Shown piece by piece: positions 61,537-64,000 of a DNA stretch of 64,000 bases; within the stretch, counting starts at the first letter, position 1, and the number at the start of each line of letters is the position of its first letter. A program made the translations under genes and the position numbers. The notes under the pieces are model-generated. The model was not told the origin of the DNA. It made no database searches and saw nothing but the letters and a program-made list of their open reading frames with translations. This DNA comes from Clostridia bacterium. GTDB taxonomy: Bacteria > Bacillota_A > Clostridia > TANB77 > CAG-508. The stretch covers positions 34,737 through 98,736 of the forward strand of contig JAFVGB010000029.1 of assembly GCA_017475185.1 (NCBI GenBank), written 5' to 3'.

Positions 61537-63469
61537 ATCTTACAAAATTTTCAATTTCTTCTTTAATATTTTTTATAAATTCATCAACAGCAATTGCTCC
61601 AACATCTCCGTCTTTTCTTGAACGAACGCCTACTGTTCCAGCTTGAACTTCTTTCTCTCCTACAACTAGCATGTAAGGAACTTTTTGAAGTTGAGCTTCA
61701 CGAATTTTGTATCCAATTTTTTCATTTCTATCATCTAATTCAACACGAATTCTGTTTGCTCTTAATTTGTTTGTAACTTCCTTCGCATAGTCTAATTGGT
61801 TATCCGTAATTGGCATTACTTTTACTTGAACTGGTGCAAGCCATGTTGGGAAGTTTCCTTTTGTTTCTTCTATTAAGAAAGACATAAATCTATCAGATGA
61901 TCCAAGAATAGCTCTATGAATTACAACTGGTCTATGTTCTTTTCCATCCTCACCAATGTATGTTAAATCAAATCTTTCAGGTAATGCAAAGTCTAATTGA
62001 CATGTTGGAATTGTAACATCATGATTTAATGCTGTTTTAATTTGGATGTCAATCTTTGGTCCATAAAATGCTGCTTCACCTTTTGCTTCATAGAAGTCAA
62101 TATTTAATTCTTGTAATATAGCTCTTAATTGGCTTTCAGCTGTCTCCCACATTTCATCATTATCAATGTATTTTTCAATATTATCTTTATCACGTAATGA
62201 TAATCTATATTTAAATGCTGATTCTGGGAATCCAAAATCTTTTACATATACTTCTTTTATTAAGTTAAGAACTTTTCCAACTTCTTCTTTGATTTGGTCA
62301 GGTCTTACAAATAAGTGGGCATCGTTTTGACACATTTGACGAACTCTTTCTAGTCCACAAACAGCACCACTATTTTCATATCTGAAGTCATGTGCTAATT
62401 CACCAATTTTGATTGGTAAATCTCTGTATGAACGAAGTTCGCTCTTATAAATTAACATGTGGTGAGGACAGTTCATTGGTCTTAAAACTAATTCCTCTTC
62501 ATCCATTTTCATTACTGGGAACATATCATCTTTATAGTGATCCCAGTGTCCACTTGTTTTGTATAAATCAACATTTGCAAGTGATGGAGTATATACATGG
62601 TCATATCCTAATGCTAATTCTTTATCTTGAATATATCTTTCAAGAGTTCTTCTAATTGTAGCACCTGCTGGTAAATACATTGGAAGTCCTGAACCTACTA
62701 ATGGGTGTGTCATAAAGATTTTCAAGTCTTTTCCTATTTTTCTGTGGTCACGTTGTTTTACTTCTTCTAAGAATTGTAAATGTTCTTCCAATTGGCTTGC
62801 TTTTGGGAATGATATTGCATAAATTCTTTGAAGCATTTTATTTTTTTCGCTACCTCTCCAGTATGCACCTGATGAACTTAATATTTTAACTGCTTTTACT
62901 TTTCCTGTACTCATTAAATGAGGTCCTGCACATAAATCTGTGAATTCCCCTTGTTTGTAGAAACTGATTTCTTCACCTTCTGCTAAATCATTAATTAATT
63001 CAACTTTATATGGTTCATCTTTCATTAATTCTAAAGCTTCAGCTTTTGGTAAAGAGAATCTTTCAATTGGTAAGTCCTCTTTAATTACCTTTTTCATTTC
63101 TTCTTCTATTTTAGCTTTATCTTCATCTGTAAATGCATTTTCTACATCAAAATCATAGTAGAAACCTTCATCAATTGCAGGTCCTATAGCTAACTTAGCT
63201 TGAGGAAATAGTCTCTTAATTGCTTGTGCCATTATGTGTGATGTTGTATGCCAATATGCTTTTTTACCATCTAAATCACTTTCAAATGTTAAGATTTCTA
63301 ATTTGCAGTCTTCATTTATAACTGTTCTTAAATCTTTTACTTCTCCATTTACTTTTCCTGCTGTTGCTACTCTTGCTAATCCTTCGCTTATGCTTTGTGC
63401 AATTTCGATAATTGATTTTCCTGGCTCTATTTCTTTAATTGAGCCGTCTTTTAATTCTAGTTTAATCAT
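61535..63469 (-). CDS. thrS: Threonine-tRNA ligase
   Basis: 644 aa class II synthetase: TGS domain (1-60), editing domain with HTTSHIMAQA and a C-x-GPH site (LCAGPHL), catalytic core with LRPMNCPHHMLIY and IHRAILGSSDRFM, and an anticodon domain from about 540. Preceded by a T-box leader, so expression responds to uncharged tRNA-Thr. No in-frame CGG. Confidence 0.97.
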   Translation of the reverse strand: MIKLELKDGSIKEIEPGKSIIEIAQSISEGLARVATAGKVNGEVKDLRTVINEDCKLEILTFESDLDGKKAYWHTTSHIMAQAIKRLFPQAKLAIGPAIDEGFYYDFDVENAFTDEDKAKIEEEMKKVIKEDLPIERFSLPKAEALELMKDEPYKVELINDLAEGEEISFYKQGEFTDLCAGPHLMSTGKVKAVKILSSSGAYWRGSEKNKMLQRIYAISFPKASQLEEHLQFLEEVKQRDHRKIGKDLKIFMTHPLVGSGLPMYLPAGATIRRTLERYIQDKELALGYDHVYTPSLANVDLYKTSGHWDHYKDDMFPVMKMDEEELVLRPMNCPHHMLIYKSELRSYRDLPIKIGELAHDFRYENSGAVCGLERVRQMCQNDAHLFVRPDQIKEEVGKVLNLIKEVYVKDFGFPESAFKYRLSLRDKDNIEKYIDNDEMWETAESQLRAILQELNIDFYEAKGEAAFYGPKIDIQIKTALNHDVTIPTCQLDFALPERFDLTYIGEDGKEHRPVVIHRAILGSSDRFMSFLIEETKGNFPTWLAPVQVKVMPITDNQLDYAKEVTNKLRANRIRVELDDRNEKIGYKIREAQLQKVPYMLVVGEKEVQAGTVGVRSRKDGDVGAIAVDEFIKNIKEEIENFVR

Positions 63470-63483
63470 AAAAACCCCTCCTC

Positions 63484-63538
63484 TTGAAACATTCCGGGAC
63501 GGTCTTTTTTTGTTTCAAAAATTGAGTCCGTCCTCATT
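63484..63538. repeat. REP-like element
   Basis: TTGAAACATTCCGGGACGG with TCTTT, and a degenerate inverted arm GAGTCCGTCC, between thrS and its T-box terminator. Confidence 0.65.
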
Positions 63539-63549
63539 TTAAAGCAAAA

Positions 63550-63765
63550 GCACTCCTATAAATGCAGAGTTACTTTTGCATTTATAGGAGTGCTATATTT
63601 TTATAACACGGTTCCATCCTATTTTTCTCTTAATTAAATACTTTTAACGCAAGTAATACGTCTAGGTTTATGGCCTAGCAACAATGAGGTAGTTTTTCAA
63701 ATATGCTTTTCTAGATTAGCTTTCAGCCGGTGGCTAATCCTCTCTAAAGATAGCTTTTATTTTAC
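63550..63765 (-). promoter_or_regulatory. T-box riboswitch of thrS
   Basis: On the minus strand: stem I with AGAGAGG and the GGCTGAAAG bulge-side motif, a specifier region AAACTACCTC offering ACC/ACT (Thr) codons, the T-box core ATGGAACCGTG (about 63606-63616) and a long terminator hairpin GCACTCCTATAAATGC / complement (63550-63593). Order and spacing are canonical, and the downstream gene is thrS. Confidence 0.88.
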
Positions 63766-63798
63766 TTTGTCTCATTTTTGTATTTTGATTATAGTTCT

Positions 63799-63826
63799 AT
63801 TATACGCTTTTTTTTAAAATTGTCAA
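63799..63826 (-). promoter_or_regulatory. Promoter of thrS
   Basis: TTGACA (63821-63826), 16-bp spacer, TATAAT (63799-63804) on the minus strand, just ahead of the T-box leader. Confidence 0.75.
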
Positions 63827-63864
63827 TATCATAAAAAAATTCTTAAAAAATTTTTAAAAAACAG

Positions 63865-63893
63865 TTGACAAATTTTAAATTAATATTTATAAT
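63865..63893 (+). promoter_or_regulatory. Promoter of tRNA-Gly
   Basis: TTGACA (63865-63870), 17-bp spacer, TATAAT (63888-63893), 32 bases before the tRNA. A consensus housekeeping promoter, divergent from thrS. Confidence 0.8.
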
Positions 63894-63925
63894 AATAAAT
63901 GTCTTCGAAATATTGAAGCAAATAT

Positions 63926-64000
<75 letters not shown>

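Overview
The window is low-GC (roughly 30% by eye), gene-dense and carries a spore-former's spoIIIA operon, so it most likely comes from a gut-type clostridium (Clostridia, Firmicutes). Most core genes lie on the minus strand. From left to right: a lipoprotein gene and a 96-residue protein gene, each needing a frame change; a gpsA-plsY-der block; rpmF; an accessory stretch with an AbiE-type toxin-antitoxin pair split by a C39-peptidase-like gene, an LRV-repeat protein and asnB; dCMP deaminase and a U32 peptidase; a zinc operon (zur-znuA-znuC-znuB); a ComEC-like hydrolase; cyclophilin, rusA, a glycosyltransferase and pfkA; a his operon (hisG-hisIE-hisS) behind a leader peptide with three consecutive His codons; the spoIIIA operon; yebC; a full fatty-acid synthesis cluster (acyl-ligase-birA-fabD-fabG-fabF-accB-fabZ-accC-accD-accA-fabI-acpP-tetR); an adenosine-deaminase-like multidomain protein; copA; tcdA; mutL; an M32 carboxypeptidase; a ZIP transporter; a T-box-controlled thrS; and tRNA-Gly(UCC).

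The most striking feature is recoding. Nine +1 frame changes occur in eight core-type genes (the lipoprotein, the 96-residue protein, spoIIIAF, spoIIIAE twice, spoIIIAD, spoIIIAA, mutL and the ZIP transporter). In every one, the zero frame reaches an in-frame CGG codon, and the real protein continues if the C is skipped and the following GGN is read as glycine. Frame arithmetic was checked at each site, the recovered proteins have normal family length, and the glycine falls in conserved motifs (HNIPEG in ZIP, DEIG in SpoIIIAA, CGENAIA in SpoIIIAD). I found no frame disruption that lacks a CGG, and no core gene in which a CGG is simply read through. All in-frame CGG codons that are read without a shift (eight codons in six genes) lie in genes that look horizontally acquired. 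This suggests a lineage in which CGG is unassigned or very poorly decoded and triggers +1 frameshifting onto glycine codons. A systematic sequencing artefact is the main alternative.

The accessory layer consists largely of single genes with their own promoter (often TTGCAA-N17-TATAAT), a strong AAGGAGG-type ribosome binding site and their own hairpin terminator, placed between core operons and often more GC-rich than their surroundings. Intergenic DNA also carries many copies of a palindromic REP-like element with the core GGGACGGTCTTT/GAAACATT, and one 221-bp MITE-like element with 46-bp terminal inverted repeats between fabI and acpP.

Functionally, the window combines envelope and lipid synthesis (plsY, gpsA, FAS II), zinc homeostasis (Zur/Znu, ZIP), translation (thrS, hisS, rpmF, der, tRNA-Gly), spore engulfment channel assembly (SpoIIIA) and genome maintenance (mutL, rusA). 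If the CGG interpretation is right, sporulation and mismatch repair in this organism depend on efficient +1 recoding.
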